The notes under the pieces: generated by a model | Databases searched by the model: none | What the model was told of the DNA's origin: nothing | What the model saw: the letters and a program-made list of their open reading frames with translations, nothing else | In this document: positions 11,382 through 20,362 of the stretch, piece after piece | Layout: each line of letters opens with the position of its first letter | Numbering within the stretch: the stretch's first letter is position 1 | Source of the DNA: Kordiimonas marina | GTDB taxonomy: Bacteria > Pseudomonadota > Alphaproteobacteria > Sphingomonadales > Kordiimonadaceae | Direction: 5' to 3' | Length of the DNA: 64,000 nt | NCBI RefSeq assembly: GCF_023006325.1 | Contig: NZ_JAINDF010000005.1 | Coordinates: 248,001 to 312,000, forward strand | Position numbers and translations under genes: made by a program

Positions 11382-11948
11382 ATGACTGCTACTGATTATG
11401 TCGTAAGTGCATATCGCGAAGCTAAAGGGCGGGCGCTTATTGCGGCAACCCTCATGTACATTCTATTCGCGATGCAGATTCTATATGTACCGTTCTCACT
11501 GAACATTAGTTCGTTACTTCCAATTGATATTTCCAGGGATGCGCTCTCGAACTGGCAGCAGCAAGAGGTCGATCGAGCATGTAAGCATGTTCGAGGCGGG
11601 CTACTGATGTCTTGGGATTTCAAATATAAGTTGGAAAATGGAACGGCATCGGAAAAGCTATGTCTTCACAGGGTAATGGAGAAGCTCGATAGAGAGCGTA
11701 CCCTGTATAACTGGGGAGCAATAGCTTTATCCCTTATTGTCCTAGGGTACCTAATTCGATACGTCATGTTGAGGAAAGCTGTGGAGCGTACCGATTTTTT
11801 CCGCGGGGAAAGTTTCGCTAGCATAAAGGTGGTGGAGTATTATTTCCCAAAGTATTTCTGCTTCTTTCCCTCATATCTTGCATGCGTAATTGTGATTCTT
11901 GCTGTCCTAGGTCTCGGCACTAGTACTGCCGACCTATTGAATTGGTAA
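11382..11948 (+). CDS. Membrane protein, third gene of the XRE/ImmA-IrrE operon
   Basis: This 188-aa protein has three predicted transmembrane segments: about residues 18-37 (LIAATLMYILFAMQILYVPF), 108-125 (WGAIALSLIVLGYLIRYV) and 160-182. A soluble loop lies between the first two. It starts 9 bp after the metallopeptidase gene and is probably cotranscribed. I recognise no family. A membrane protein beside a sensor-protease is a layout seen in some abortive-infection modules, but no motif proves that here. Confidence 0.6.
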   Translation: MTATDYVVSAYREAKGRALIAATLMYILFAMQILYVPFSLNISSLLPIDISRDALSNWQQQEVDRACKHVRGGLLMSWDFKYKLENGTASEKLCLHRVMEKLDRERTLYNWGAIALSLIVLGYLIRYVMLRKAVERTDFFRGESFASIKVVEYYFPKYFCFFPSYLACVIVILAVLGLGTSTADLLNW

Positions 11949-12024
11949 GCTCTGCTTAGCAGGACAACATTCAAACATATAAATATCGCAAATATCCTGC
12001 TGCATCTCCAACAAACCTATTTGC

Positions 12025-13005
12025 CTAGTGACTGACTAGGTCCGGAATGCCTTGGGTTAGAACTTCTTTGATCGATATATATTGTCGGTCAGGCTGAGCC
12101 GAGAGTTCTGGTTTCTTTATAACGTGCAACTTATCGGGATCTTTGGCGTCCACCATAGCGATCCCAACGGAGTGCAGGCTCAGCACTTGTGCATCCTTGG
12201 CAAGGGCGTTGGCTACATCATCGGCTTGATCAATGACCACCCAGTAGTTTCGAAAGAATGTGGCGCCAAAGGCGATTTCGGCCAACATCTGTTTGCGTTT
12301 GATGCCTTGGATGCTTTTCCCACTCCAACGAAGGTCAAAGGCATCTATCCAGGCTATGCCATTGTCTTTGTAGCGGAGAGCTACTGCCGTTGGGGAAGCA
12401 TAAGCAAAACGAAATTCCCGGAAATAGGCCCTCGCCTGAATGTCGCCTGTGAGCATGGCTAGGTTTTGGTCGACGAGCTCAGGGCCTAACTGCAACAATG
12501 TATTGAACTGTTTTCTGCCGTTTACAGAGTTCGAGGATTTAGGGTCTTGTCTGCCATCGCTCCGTCGCTGTTGCATAGCGGCAGCACCGGAAAGGCTTTG
12601 ATAGATGGCCTGCACGTCCCTATGTGAAACGTCGCCAGTAAGGATCTGTCCAAACACTTCCTTGGCTTTGCCTGGGTCGATATCGTGGATGCGCTTCAAG
12701 AGCTCCATTGCGGCGAAGGGTGCTCGAGTCGTTGTGTCAGTAAGAATTTCGGGTTCACCGAACTCTTCTTTTGCCCTGCTTAGGAAATCACGTACCGCCA
12801 CCATGCGCCGCAACATTGAAGGGCTGTAGCCACTCACTTCACCGGCAGATTCCAGCCACGCGCTCATGTTCTCGTACTTGTCTCGCCACGCTCGGGTCTG
12901 GAGTATTTCCCCCACGATTCCAGAGACTTCCCTCCAGTCAGTTTTCTCGCGCTTCGCATCTTTGATTGCTTCGAGTGCATTGGTGACGAGCATACAAATC
13001 CCCAT
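12025..13005 (-). CDS. Unknown protein divergent from tnsA, conserved in the Tn7-like family
   Basis: This 326-aa protein is transcribed away from tnsA. The N-terminal half is helical, with a segment around residues 45-80 (SGYSPSMLRRMVAVRDFL) that could be a helix-turn-helix. A low-complexity linker near residues 140-165 leads to a C-terminal half ending KPELSAQPDRQYISIKEV. The same C-terminal domain persists as a broken copy in element 2 (42864-43193), so it belongs to the transposon backbone rather than to cargo. A palindrome lies in the intergenic space with tnsA. It may be the regulator of transposition; I know no named family for it. ATGs at 13005 or 12993 are possible starts. Confidence 0.7.
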   Translation of the reverse strand: MGICMLVTNALEAIKDAKREKTDWREVSGIVGEILQTRAWRDKYENMSAWLESAGEVSGYSPSMLRRMVAVRDFLSRAKEEFGEPEILTDTTTRAPFAAMELLKRIHDIDPGKAKEVFGQILTGDVSHRDVQAIYQSLSGAAAMQQRRSDGRQDPKSSNSVNGRKQFNTLLQLGPELVDQNLAMLTGDIQARAYFREFRFAYASPTAVALRYKDNGIAWIDAFDLRWSGKSIQGIKRKQMLAEIAFGATFFRNYWVVIDQADDVANALAKDAQVLSLHSVGIAMVDAKDPDKLHVIKKPELSAQPDRQYISIKEVLTQGIPDLVSH

Positions 13006-13084
13006 TGTTTAATTTCAGTCGATCTTAAATATGCGGAGCGGTTTGTACAGTGTGAAAACAATCGTTGACTAATGTTGTATAGCG

Positions 13085-13102
13085 TTGCACATAATTGTGC
13101 AA
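13085..13102. promoter_or_regulatory. Palindromic operator upstream of tnsA
   Basis: TTGCACATAATTGTGCAA has perfect 7-bp inverted arms around TAAT. It lies 19 bp before the tnsA ATG and just downstream of a TTGACT at 13065-13070, overlapping where the -10 should fall. This is a typical repressor-operator position controlling the tns operon. Confidence 0.6.
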
Positions 13103-13120
13103 CAAAAGCGAGGAGTGGGT

Positions 13121-13765
13121 ATGCAACATTCTAGAGCGCGTCGCGTTATCACCAGAGGGCCTTGCCGTGTGGTCGGCAAGTTCCCCAGCCGCAAAAGCGG
13201 CCGGTCACACCATTGGGAATCTCAGCTGGAACGGGATCGTATGTATCAGCTTGAACTTGACCCCAATGTCATCAGCTTTCGTGAACAGCCCATCACCATG
13301 CAGGTGACCGTGAATGGGAAAGCTCATCGATATACGCCCGACCTCGAGGTAATGACGAAGCGCGGCAAGGTGATTGAGGAAATCAAGCCAGCGCAAAGAG
13401 TGGCGGAATATGCCGAGCTCTTTGATGCCGTGTCCCGGGCTTTTGAGGATGCAGGCATTCCGTTCGTGGTGATCACGGATACGGAAATTCGTCGGCGGCC
13501 CTATATGGACAATGTCTCCTACTTGCTGAGATTTCGGTACTTCGACTTGGATGAACCGATGGTGGCATGCGTGCGCCGCCTTGTGAGGCCCAGGCGAATA
13601 GCCACCTTCCTCGATCTTAAACAGGCATTTTCTGAGGCCGATCTGCCGGCCTGGGGGCCCTGGGCGCTGCTGGCGCATAGTGCCCTGAGCATCGACCTGG
13701 AGGCGCCCATTGTCGATGCCAGTCCCGTTTCCTTGAATGAGGAGATCTGCCGATGCCTTCCGTAG
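13121..13765 (+). CDS. tnsA: Tn7-type transposition endonuclease TnsA
   Basis: This 214-aa protein cuts the 5' strands at the transposon ends, allowing cut-and-paste excision with TnsB. The N-terminal restriction-like fold shows E33 or E37 in HHWESQLERD, D74 in YTPDLEV and E87-x-K89 in IEEIKP, the acidic and lysine set of TnsA. A C-terminal TnsC-binding helical region follows. The ATG at 13121 has AGGAG at 13111-13115; the longer frame from 13085 would start inside the operator palindrome. It overlaps tnsB by 13 bp. TnsA separates true Tn7-like elements from Tn5053-like TniABQ elements, which lack it. Confidence 0.93.
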   Translation: MQHSRARRVITRGPCRVVGKFPSRKSGRSHHWESQLERDRMYQLELDPNVISFREQPITMQVTVNGKAHRYTPDLEVMTKRGKVIEEIKPAQRVAEYAELFDAVSRAFEDAGIPFVVITDTEIRRRPYMDNVSYLLRFRYFDLDEPMVACVRRLVRPRRIATFLDLKQAFSEADLPAWGPWALLAHSALSIDLEAPIVDASPVSLNEEICRCLP

Positions 13766-15765
13766 CTCTGCTTACCAACACGCCCATCGAGATGGACGGC
13801 GATCTATACAGGATTGTCGGCAGGGTGAGAGCCGAACGCATTCATCTGGAGCGGTTCTCGGATCAGGAAATCACCCAGGTTTCCATGACCGAGATCATGG
13901 ATAAGGTTTGCAAGGGCAAGGCGGTTATCAGGCTGCCGGTCAGAAATGGTAAGGCTCCCAGTCTCCGCATCCAGGGCAAGCTCAAAGAAGAGATTCAGGC
14001 GCTCAGTGCGAAGACACGCGCCATCTTCGAAAAGAAATACACCTACGTCAAAGGGGTGCTGGCCTACATGCCGATTCCGAGAACGAAGGAGAGGCTGACA
14101 CCCATCATCGCAGAAGTTGCGGTCGAGCGTGGTGACAAGAAATGTCCCAGCGCGTCCAGCGTCTGCCGCTGGCTGAAGGACTATGAGGACGGATGCAGGG
14201 ATCCCAGGGCGCTGATCCCGTCTTTCAAAAACCGTGGAAATCGTGAACGGCGACTGTGTGGGGAAGTGCTCGAAATCGTCCAGCGGGGCATTGAAGAGCA
14301 CTTCTTAAACATCCAGCGAGGCTCACCGACTGCAGTGATGGATTATATTGTGCTGAAGATAGATGAGTTGAATCAGGTCAGATCGGAGCCTGAGCAGCTA
14401 GAAGCCCCTGACAAACGAACTGTATATCGGGCCATTGAAGCCGTCGATGCCTATACCCGATGCCTGAAGCGCTATGGGAAGGAGGCGACCGATCGTCAAT
14501 TCAAAGGCGTGCAGCAGGCGTTATTGGCAACGCGGGCATTGGAGAGAGTAGAGATCGACCACACGGTTCTAGACCTGTTCGTGATTGACGAGGAAACGGG
14601 CATGATCATCGGTCGGCCTACGCTCACGATTGCGGTCGATTGCTATTCGCGCTGGATTGTCGGGTTTTATGTCGGCTTCGAGCCGCCTGGTTGGCAGTCG
14701 GTAATGCATTGTTTACGCCATGCAATTATGCCCAAAGACTGTTTGCGGGAGCGGTTTCCCAGCGTTTTGAATGAATGGCAGTGCTGCGGCGTGCCAGAGA
14801 CGCTTGTTGTGGACAATGGTCGTGAATTTCATTCGGCCGATCTGGAACTGGCGTGCGAGCAGCTTGGGATTCAAATCCAATATTCTCCGCGTGGGAAACC
14901 CTGGTTCAAGGGCCGTGTTGAACGCTTGTTTGGCACGATCGGAACAAAGTTGCTGACTGGTGCAAGAGGCAAGACGTTGGGGCGGCTTCTGAGGAAAACG
15001 GAGTACGATCCGCAGAAGGATTCGATAGTCGGGCTCGAGCAGTTTACCGAGGCATTTTGCAAGTGGGTGGTCGATGTCTATGTGCGTGAGTACCATAGCG
15101 GCCTTTGCGATACGCCGTCCAACGTGTGGCTGCGCGGTCTCGAAGATCACCCAGGCCTCCGGGTGCCGACTTCGCTAGATGATTTCATGGTTGTCATGTC
15201 GAGCGTGCGGCCGCGCACTATACATCGCTATGGTATCGAACTGAATGGACTGAAGTATCAGTCCGAGGCGTTGGGACATCTGCGTCAGCGCCTCTACAAA
15301 CGGGGAAACCCGCTGGTTGAGGTCAAGTTCGACCCCAGCAACCTGGGCTACATTCACGTCAAGGACCCAGGAGCTTCCGAGTATCTGTCGGTGCCAGCAG
15401 TCGAGCTTGAATATGCCCATGACACCAATCTTTGGCAGCACTCGGTGGTGCGCCGGTATATGCGGAGGCTGAAGGCCAAGGGCGAGAAAGGTGTTTGCCT
15501 CGCCAGAGCGCGTATTGAAATCGCGAAAATACTGAACGAGAGCCGAGTTCTAAAATTGCCAGTGGCGTCGAGCACCAGGGCGGCACGCTACCGTGGTGCA
15601 GGCAGCAACAACGTCTTGATGATCCCGCAGGAGGCGCGACCAACTGAAGCGGACACAGAGGATTTGATGCCCGACGGCACTGACTTTGCTGAGGACGGCG
15701 ACTATGAAAACGAGGAGGGTGAAGATGGATGGGGAATCAGTACAAATGACGACTACCCAGAATGA
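13753..15765 (+). CDS. tnsB: Tn7-type DDE transposase TnsB
   Basis: This 670-aa protein binds the transposon ends and performs the 3' cleavage and strand transfer. Its rve-type core carries D269 (VEIDHTVLD), D354 (LVVDNGREF) and E390 (KGRVERLFGT), with 35 residues between the second and third, the expected DD(35)E spacing. Helix-turn-helix-like DNA-binding regions precede the core and a Mu-type C-terminal domain follows. Length is normal for TnsB (about 700). The acidic tail (residues 630-670) is likely the TnsC-contacting end. tnsB overlaps tnsA by 13 bp and tnsC by 41 bp. Confidence 0.96.
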   Translation: MPSVALLTNTPIEMDGDLYRIVGRVRAERIHLERFSDQEITQVSMTEIMDKVCKGKAVIRLPVRNGKAPSLRIQGKLKEEIQALSAKTRAIFEKKYTYVKGVLAYMPIPRTKERLTPIIAEVAVERGDKKCPSASSVCRWLKDYEDGCRDPRALIPSFKNRGNRERRLCGEVLEIVQRGIEEHFLNIQRGSPTAVMDYIVLKIDELNQVRSEPEQLEAPDKRTVYRAIEAVDAYTRCLKRYGKEATDRQFKGVQQALLATRALERVEIDHTVLDLFVIDEETGMIIGRPTLTIAVDCYSRWIVGFYVGFEPPGWQSVMHCLRHAIMPKDCLRERFPSVLNEWQCCGVPETLVVDNGREFHSADLELACEQLGIQIQYSPRGKPWFKGRVERLFGTIGTKLLTGARGKTLGRLLRKTEYDPQKDSIVGLEQFTEAFCKWVVDVYVREYHSGLCDTPSNVWLRGLEDHPGLRVPTSLDDFMVVMSSVRPRTIHRYGIELNGLKYQSEALGHLRQRLYKRGNPLVEVKFDPSNLGYIHVKDPGASEYLSVPAVELEYAHDTNLWQHSVVRRYMRRLKAKGEKGVCLARARIEIAKILNESRVLKLPVASSTRAARYRGAGSNNVLMIPQEARPTEADTEDLMPDGTDFAEDGDYENEEGEDGWGISTNDDYPE

Positions 15766-16819
15766 CCGACATGATGATGGTGCTGCATCATTTGATCCGG
15801 TTCTCAACCCAAAATTTGAGAAGTACGGTGAAGCCAACAAGGTTGTGATCGAGTACCCCCGCATGATGCGGGCGCTCAAGAAGGTCGAGGACTGTCGGCA
15901 GATGTCGAAAGGGGCTCGCGAGCCCGAATGCATGTTGATTATTGGCCAGCCCGGCGTCGGTAAGACTACAATCAAAGATCACTATTTGAGCCAGCACCCT
16001 CGCCAGGAAACCAAGGCTGGGACGCATGTGCCCGTCCTTGCCGCGACTATACCTGTGCCGGCGAAGATGAGCACCATGGCAACCGCGCTTCTTGCAGGCC
16101 TGGGTGATCCACTGGCTGCACACGGGGCTCTCGATGCAAAGACGCTTCGCCTGTATAAACTCGTCAAAGACTGCGGGGTTGAACTGATCATTCTGGATGA
16201 GTTCCAACATTTCATCGACAGGGACAATGACCGAGTGCTGCGCTCGGTTGCGGATTGGCTCAAAAACCTGATTACCGAAACCAAGAAACCGGTGGTACTC
16301 ACAGGCTTACCCTGTTGCCGCAAAGTACTTGAGGCCAACGAGCAGCTCAGGCGGCGCTTTTCCTGTCAATTGAACGTTAATGCTTTTTCCTGGCGGGCAC
16401 CGGGGCGTCCCGAGTTTCGAAAATTCCTGGCCTTGCTTCAGCGTAGCCTGCCGCTTGAAAGCGCCATCGATTTCTCCGACGAAGAGATGGCGAAGCGTTT
16501 CTATCATGCGAGCCATGGCCGGGTTGGTGCACTTACCAAAATTGCCAAAGGAGCGGTGTTCATCGCCCTTGAGAAGGGCGAGAAGCGCATCAGCCAAGAG
16601 ATGCTTGCTCAGTCCTTTGCCGACCGCCTCTTGCCGCAGGAGGACCGCGGCCGCCGGAAGGACGATCCGGACAATCCCTTCCATGCTGGATGGGAACATG
16701 TTCAAAAGCAGGCGTTTGCAGCCATTGCAAGCAAGCATGCGAGTAAGCCTAAAGCGGCCTCAGGTCGGAGTAAGAAGCAGGTGCGGCAGGCGGCCGCGGA
16801 GGTTTTCAGGGCCGGATAA
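15725..16819 (+). CDS. tnsC: AAA+ transposition regulator TnsC (TniB-like)
   Basis: This 364-aa ATPase links target selection by TniQ to the TnsAB transposase and mediates target immunity in the family. Walker A GQPGVGKTT begins at residue 74 and Walker B LIILDEFQHF has D158-E159. The ATG at 15725 follows GAGGAGGG at 15712-15719, within the end of tnsB. The stop codon at 16817-16819 is directly followed by the tniQ ATG, so translation is coupled. Confidence 0.95.
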   Translation: MDGESVQMTTTQNDRHDDGAASFDPVLNPKFEKYGEANKVVIEYPRMMRALKKVEDCRQMSKGAREPECMLIIGQPGVGKTTIKDHYLSQHPRQETKAGTHVPVLAATIPVPAKMSTMATALLAGLGDPLAAHGALDAKTLRLYKLVKDCGVELIILDEFQHFIDRDNDRVLRSVADWLKNLITETKKPVVLTGLPCCRKVLEANEQLRRRFSCQLNVNAFSWRAPGRPEFRKFLALLQRSLPLESAIDFSDEEMAKRFYHASHGRVGALTKIAKGAVFIALEKGEKRISQEMLAQSFADRLLPQEDRGRRKDDPDNPFHAGWEHVQKQAFAAIASKHASKPKAASGRSKKQVRQAAAEVFRAG

Positions 16820-18709
16820 ATGCATGATGTCCTTCATACCCGTCTGTTAAGACGCCCCAAACCGAAGCGTGGGGAAAGCCTGTTGGGCTATCTGACCCGG
16901 GTGTCCGACGAAAACGGGTATGACGGCCCCTACAGAATTTTCCAGATTGTCAGTTGCGATCCGTTATTGCCTTTACGGCAAGCGGGCTATGGCCCTCTGG
17001 CGGGACTTACCGATGTTTTGGGGCAGGAAATTCTGACACGCTGCTATTGGCCGGAGCGTGGCGGCAGCGGCAATCATCGTTTTTGTCGTACCGAAGTTAA
17101 GCGTTCCATGCTCAACTTGTCGCGGCCGCGGGTATGCCCTCTATGCCTGAAGGAACATCAAGCCCGGCTCATAGAGTGGGACTTGGCCAGCGTTGCCTGC
17201 TGTCCGCATCATCAGACCATATTGATTGATCAATGCCCAACATGTTCCTCCCCTTTGAGCTGGAAACATGCATCTGTTTCACGATGCGGTGTATGTGACG
17301 CTGACCTTTCGAAATCTCCCATGCGTGAGGCCGACCCTGGGGCGGTATCTCTGACATCGTTGATGTTGAGCAAAGCCGGCATGGTTGTGCCTTCATCTCA
17401 GATTGACGGCCCAGTCGAGGTGCCGCTGAACGAGATGAACCTCATATCCGTAATTCAAGCAGTCCTATTTTTAGGTTCCCATGCAAATGGTCGAGGCATT
17501 GGCGTTGGCAACTGGCTGTGTGCCCGTTTGACGGCCGCGGCTATGCATCGTGTAGTCGCCTCTGCCGCCTCAATTCTGTTCGGATGGCCAGGCAGCTATT
17601 TTGAGTTTCTCGCTAAAGTCCGGGAGGCTTGGTCAGGTCGAACGGGCTTGGTATACGAGTTCGGCAGTTTCTATGAGACACTCACCAAATCGCTGCCGGG
17701 GCCACAATTCGACTTCCTGAGGAATGAGTTTGAGCGTTTCCTGACCGAAAGCTGGGATGGCGGCTTTCTATCTCAAAAGAACAGAAAGCTGAATGTTCAG
17801 GCATCTGAAGTGTTCATTCCCAAGGCTCGGGCGGCGGAGATTCTTCATGTTCGCCCTAAGACTATAGATCAATTGCATAGGACTGGGAGCCTGGAGGGCG
17901 TTAGGCGACAAATGGGAGGGCGCCATCTGGTGCTCATACGTACGGATAGTGTCCGCAAATATCAGTACCACCAGCAAAGTTTGATGACTGCGCAGGAAAC
18001 TAGCACCGCTCTGGGGCTATCGGAAAAGCCGCTAAAAGACCTGGTGCAAGAGGGTTTGCTGCTGCCGTCTCCCACAGCACCGGCCAATCGTTCACGACCT
18101 TACGTCTTCGATCAGAAAGATGTCGAGGCGTTGCTCGATCTAGTATTTTCCGGGGTGGTCAAATGCAAACCGGATCAGGGATATCTTTCCTATTCTGTAG
18201 CAATGAGAAAGCTGACAGCCGTCGGCTGGACGGTGTCGCGACTAATTAAAGAGATTCGGGATCGTGGAATATTGGTGCGGGGGCGCGATATGTGTAGGGT
18301 TGGTGTCCAGCAGTGTGTGTTCGGCCCAGCGGATATCGAACGGGTCATAAAGATGCACGCGATTGCTCCTCAGGGTCTATACACATTACCAGAGGTGGCG
18401 GAGAAGCTGGGTTTGAAGCAGCAAGTGGTCTATGCGCTCGTGAAATCTGGTAAGCTTCCCTCATCCAAGGAAAAACGTCGTGGTCGCTCTGTGACCTTGG
18501 TTTCCGATGCGGATGTGGCCCGGTTCAATCGAACCTACATTTCGGCCGCGAAGATTGCCGCGAGCCATCACACGTCCTCTCGTTACGCCATTCAAATGCT
18601 GCGAAATAAAAATGTTGGACCTGTCACAGGGCCAGACATTGATGGAAACCGGCAGGTGTTTTTCCGCCGGTCAGATGTTCCTGTGGCATTCTCTGTTCGT
18701 GCACGGTGA
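16820..18709 (+). CDS. tniQ: TniQ/TnsD target-site selector with five wHTH-like modules
   Basis: This 629-aa protein is the probable targeting subunit. The N-terminal TniQ domain (residues 1-165) has the zinc-binding series CPLC, CCPHH, CPTC and CGVC between about residues 105 and 160. The C-terminal half, residues 330-625, reads as five consecutive MerR/excisionase-like winged helices: near 332 (AAEILHVRPKTIDQLHRTG), 388 (TALGLSEKPLKDLVQEG), 455, 518 (VAEKLGLKQQVVYALVKSG) and 573. TnsD proteins of this size bind a specific chromosomal att site. Here the element lies 13 bp past gyrB, so the 3' end of gyrB is the inferred target. Confidence 0.88.
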   Translation: MHDVLHTRLLRRPKPKRGESLLGYLTRVSDENGYDGPYRIFQIVSCDPLLPLRQAGYGPLAGLTDVLGQEILTRCYWPERGGSGNHRFCRTEVKRSMLNLSRPRVCPLCLKEHQARLIEWDLASVACCPHHQTILIDQCPTCSSPLSWKHASVSRCGVCDADLSKSPMREADPGAVSLTSLMLSKAGMVVPSSQIDGPVEVPLNEMNLISVIQAVLFLGSHANGRGIGVGNWLCARLTAAAMHRVVASAASILFGWPGSYFEFLAKVREAWSGRTGLVYEFGSFYETLTKSLPGPQFDFLRNEFERFLTESWDGGFLSQKNRKLNVQASEVFIPKARAAEILHVRPKTIDQLHRTGSLEGVRRQMGGRHLVLIRTDSVRKYQYHQQSLMTAQETSTALGLSEKPLKDLVQEGLLLPSPTAPANRSRPYVFDQKDVEALLDLVFSGVVKCKPDQGYLSYSVAMRKLTAVGWTVSRLIKEIRDRGILVRGRDMCRVGVQQCVFGPADIERVIKMHAIAPQGLYTLPEVAEKLGLKQQVVYALVKSGKLPSSKEKRRGRSVTLVSDADVARFNRTYISAAKIAASHHTSSRYAIQMLRNKNVGPVTGPDIDGNRQVFFRRSDVPVAFSVRAR

Positions 18710-18716
18710 GGTGGGC

Positions 18717-19514
18717 TTAAGAAAGTTCGATAACTCCCCACTTGAACGGCCCGAGTTCGCCAGGGTAACCGCGTTGTTGGGAGATAATGCGCGTCCGGCC
18801 AATTGCAAGTTCCGTCGAAAAGTGAGTGTGTCCTGTGATCCATACATCTGGAGCCAAAGCGCCTGTCTCGATCGCACTTTGCCAGTCGTTGCAGAAATAG
18901 GCCGAAAGCGGCGACCCAGCGTATTGGGGATCACTCATGAACACCGGTGGGAAATGGGTAATGGCGACAGTTGGGCCATCGAATGGTTCAGCCAGAGCAT
19001 GTTCCAGAAAGCGGCGGCTGTCGGCATTCTTTTTAGCAGTGTCGAGCGGCGTAAGTTTGCGGCCCTTGCGCCGTCCTGTTTGCGCAACCCTGATGGCGCT
19101 ATAGTCGGTGATTGATCGAGCTGCCTCATGGCGTGCGTAGGCTGGGTCATTGGTTGCCAAGAAATCGGACCAAAGCAGGCAACCGGCAAAGCGGATATCT
19201 TTGATCTCAATGGTATTGTTTTCTAGGAAATGGACGTTGTGCATGTCCTCGGCGTGAGTGCGGCAATCGGCAACGAAGCTATCCATCTCCTGGCTGTAAA
19301 GCTCATGATTGCCGAGGATCGCAATGACGGGGATGTCCAAACTTTGGGCGCACGATTGAGCATACTTCAAAAAAGTAGGGTAGCCTCTCTCTTTATCCCT
19401 TCCGGTACAGATATCGCCAGCGAGCACTAAAATATCGGCCTCTCGAATAGGATCGAGCGCGGGCGCTGCTTCGCCAAATTCCAGATGTATGTCGCTGCCA
19501 AAGGCGATCTTCAT
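18717..19514 (-). CDS. Calcineurin-like metallophosphoesterase
   Basis: This 265-aa cytosolic protein has the metal-ligand blocks of the family in order: SDIHLEF, LVLAGDICTGRD, LGNHELY, ITHFPP and TGHTHFS. All five metallophosphatase motifs are intact, so it should be active on a phosphomonoester or phosphodiester. The substrate is unknown. The ATG at 19514 (MKIAFGSDIHL) is preferred over a GTG three codons earlier. It converges on tniQ with only 7 bp between stop codons and is the first cargo gene after the tns operon. Confidence 0.85.
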   Translation of the reverse strand: MKIAFGSDIHLEFGEAAPALDPIREADILVLAGDICTGRDKERGYPTFLKYAQSCAQSLDIPVIAILGNHELYSQEMDSFVADCRTHAEDMHNVHFLENNTIEIKDIRFAGCLLWSDFLATNDPAYARHEAARSITDYSAIRVAQTGRRKGRKLTPLDTAKKNADSRRFLEHALAEPFDGPTVAITHFPPVFMSDPQYAGSPLSAYFCNDWQSAIETGALAPDVWITGHTHFSTELAIGRTRIISQQRGYPGELGPFKWGVIELS

Positions 19515-19637
19515 GATTTGCACCCCAGTTATCTAGGTTAGTTTTGTGGCCCTTTTTATGGGTCAAGTATAGCTTACCTCGCCTCCTCCTTGGCATGATT
19601 GATCGATCGGCGTAAACTGTCGATCTTGGAGATGACC

Positions 19638-20078
19638 ATGCTTGCGGATGTTGCCAAAATCGTTGAGTTGCTCGGAGGGGAAGGCGCGCTGGGTCGGCGC
19701 GTTAGGTCTCCTTATGACCTTGTCCAGCTCGAATTGGCTGGAATTCCTTTTGCTGCATTTCAGGCTTTCTTTGATACTATTGTAGCGAGCCGACCACCAA
19801 TTTCGAGAGCCGAAATTAAGCGAACCATATTTTCCGGTAGCCGACCAAATAGCCAAGGCCTGATGGGGAGGAAGGCGTCGGCAAGATTGCTACGATTGGC
19901 AAATCTGCAGGCAATGGCGACAGTTGCGATAGGAACAAAAAAGGGAATGGAGGAGTTTCTTTTCTGTCCACACAAGGAACTAGACGGACGCATCCCATTT
20001 GTATTGAGCAAGTCCGAACTTGGGGGATGGCAGACGGATGTGATAATTGCCCGCGCTGAACACGGGTTACCTGTTTGA
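19638..20078 (+). CDS. Xre/MbcA/ParS-type antitoxin, orphan
   Basis: This protein of about 146 aa matches the antitoxin family paired with RES-domain toxins. The N-terminal helical region includes ISRAEIKRTIFSGSRP. The C-terminal toxin-binding domain reads ASARLLRLANLQAMA, followed by EFLFCPHKELDGRIPF and ending ARAEHGLPV, the usual 'leu-gly-gly P' and 'EyGi' ending of the family. GGAG at 19628-19631 supports the ATG at 19638; an ATG at 19632 and a TTG at 19599 are in frame. No RES toxin gene follows: the next 284 bp are non-coding. It may be a solitary regulator or the relic of a toxin-antitoxin pair. Confidence 0.72.
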   Translation: MLADVAKIVELLGGEGALGRRVRSPYDLVQLELAGIPFAAFQAFFDTIVASRPPISRAEIKRTIFSGSRPNSQGLMGRKASARLLRLANLQAMATVAIGTKKGMEEFLFCPHKELDGRIPFVLSKSELGGWQTDVIIARAEHGLPV

Positions 20079-20362
20079 GCGACTATAAGGGATAGTTTCT
20101 CTATTTTCCAAAGTGTACTTATACAATAGTGAGCTCTATTTTTGATCTGCGTCGGCGATAAATTACAAATCATAGATTGCAGAAAATGGTCTGACCGGGC
20201 CGCGTGTCAGAAAAAAATACATCCCTGTATCCCTCAGTGAGCAACGAGTTCGGCCTATATAGGTTACTGGAAAATTAATTTTCTATTGACAGTTGCGGTA
20301 ATATTTTATCACAAAACAATCTAAAGATATATTTATACACTCTTGTAGCTTGGGGGCTAACA
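20079..20362. other. AT-rich intergenic region before the Calx-beta gene
   Basis: No gene is visible in these 284 bp. It holds a TTGACA at 20286-20291 without a well-spaced -10, and is strongly AT-rich near 20265-20340. It probably contains the promoter of the two giant exported-protein genes. Confidence 0.4.
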
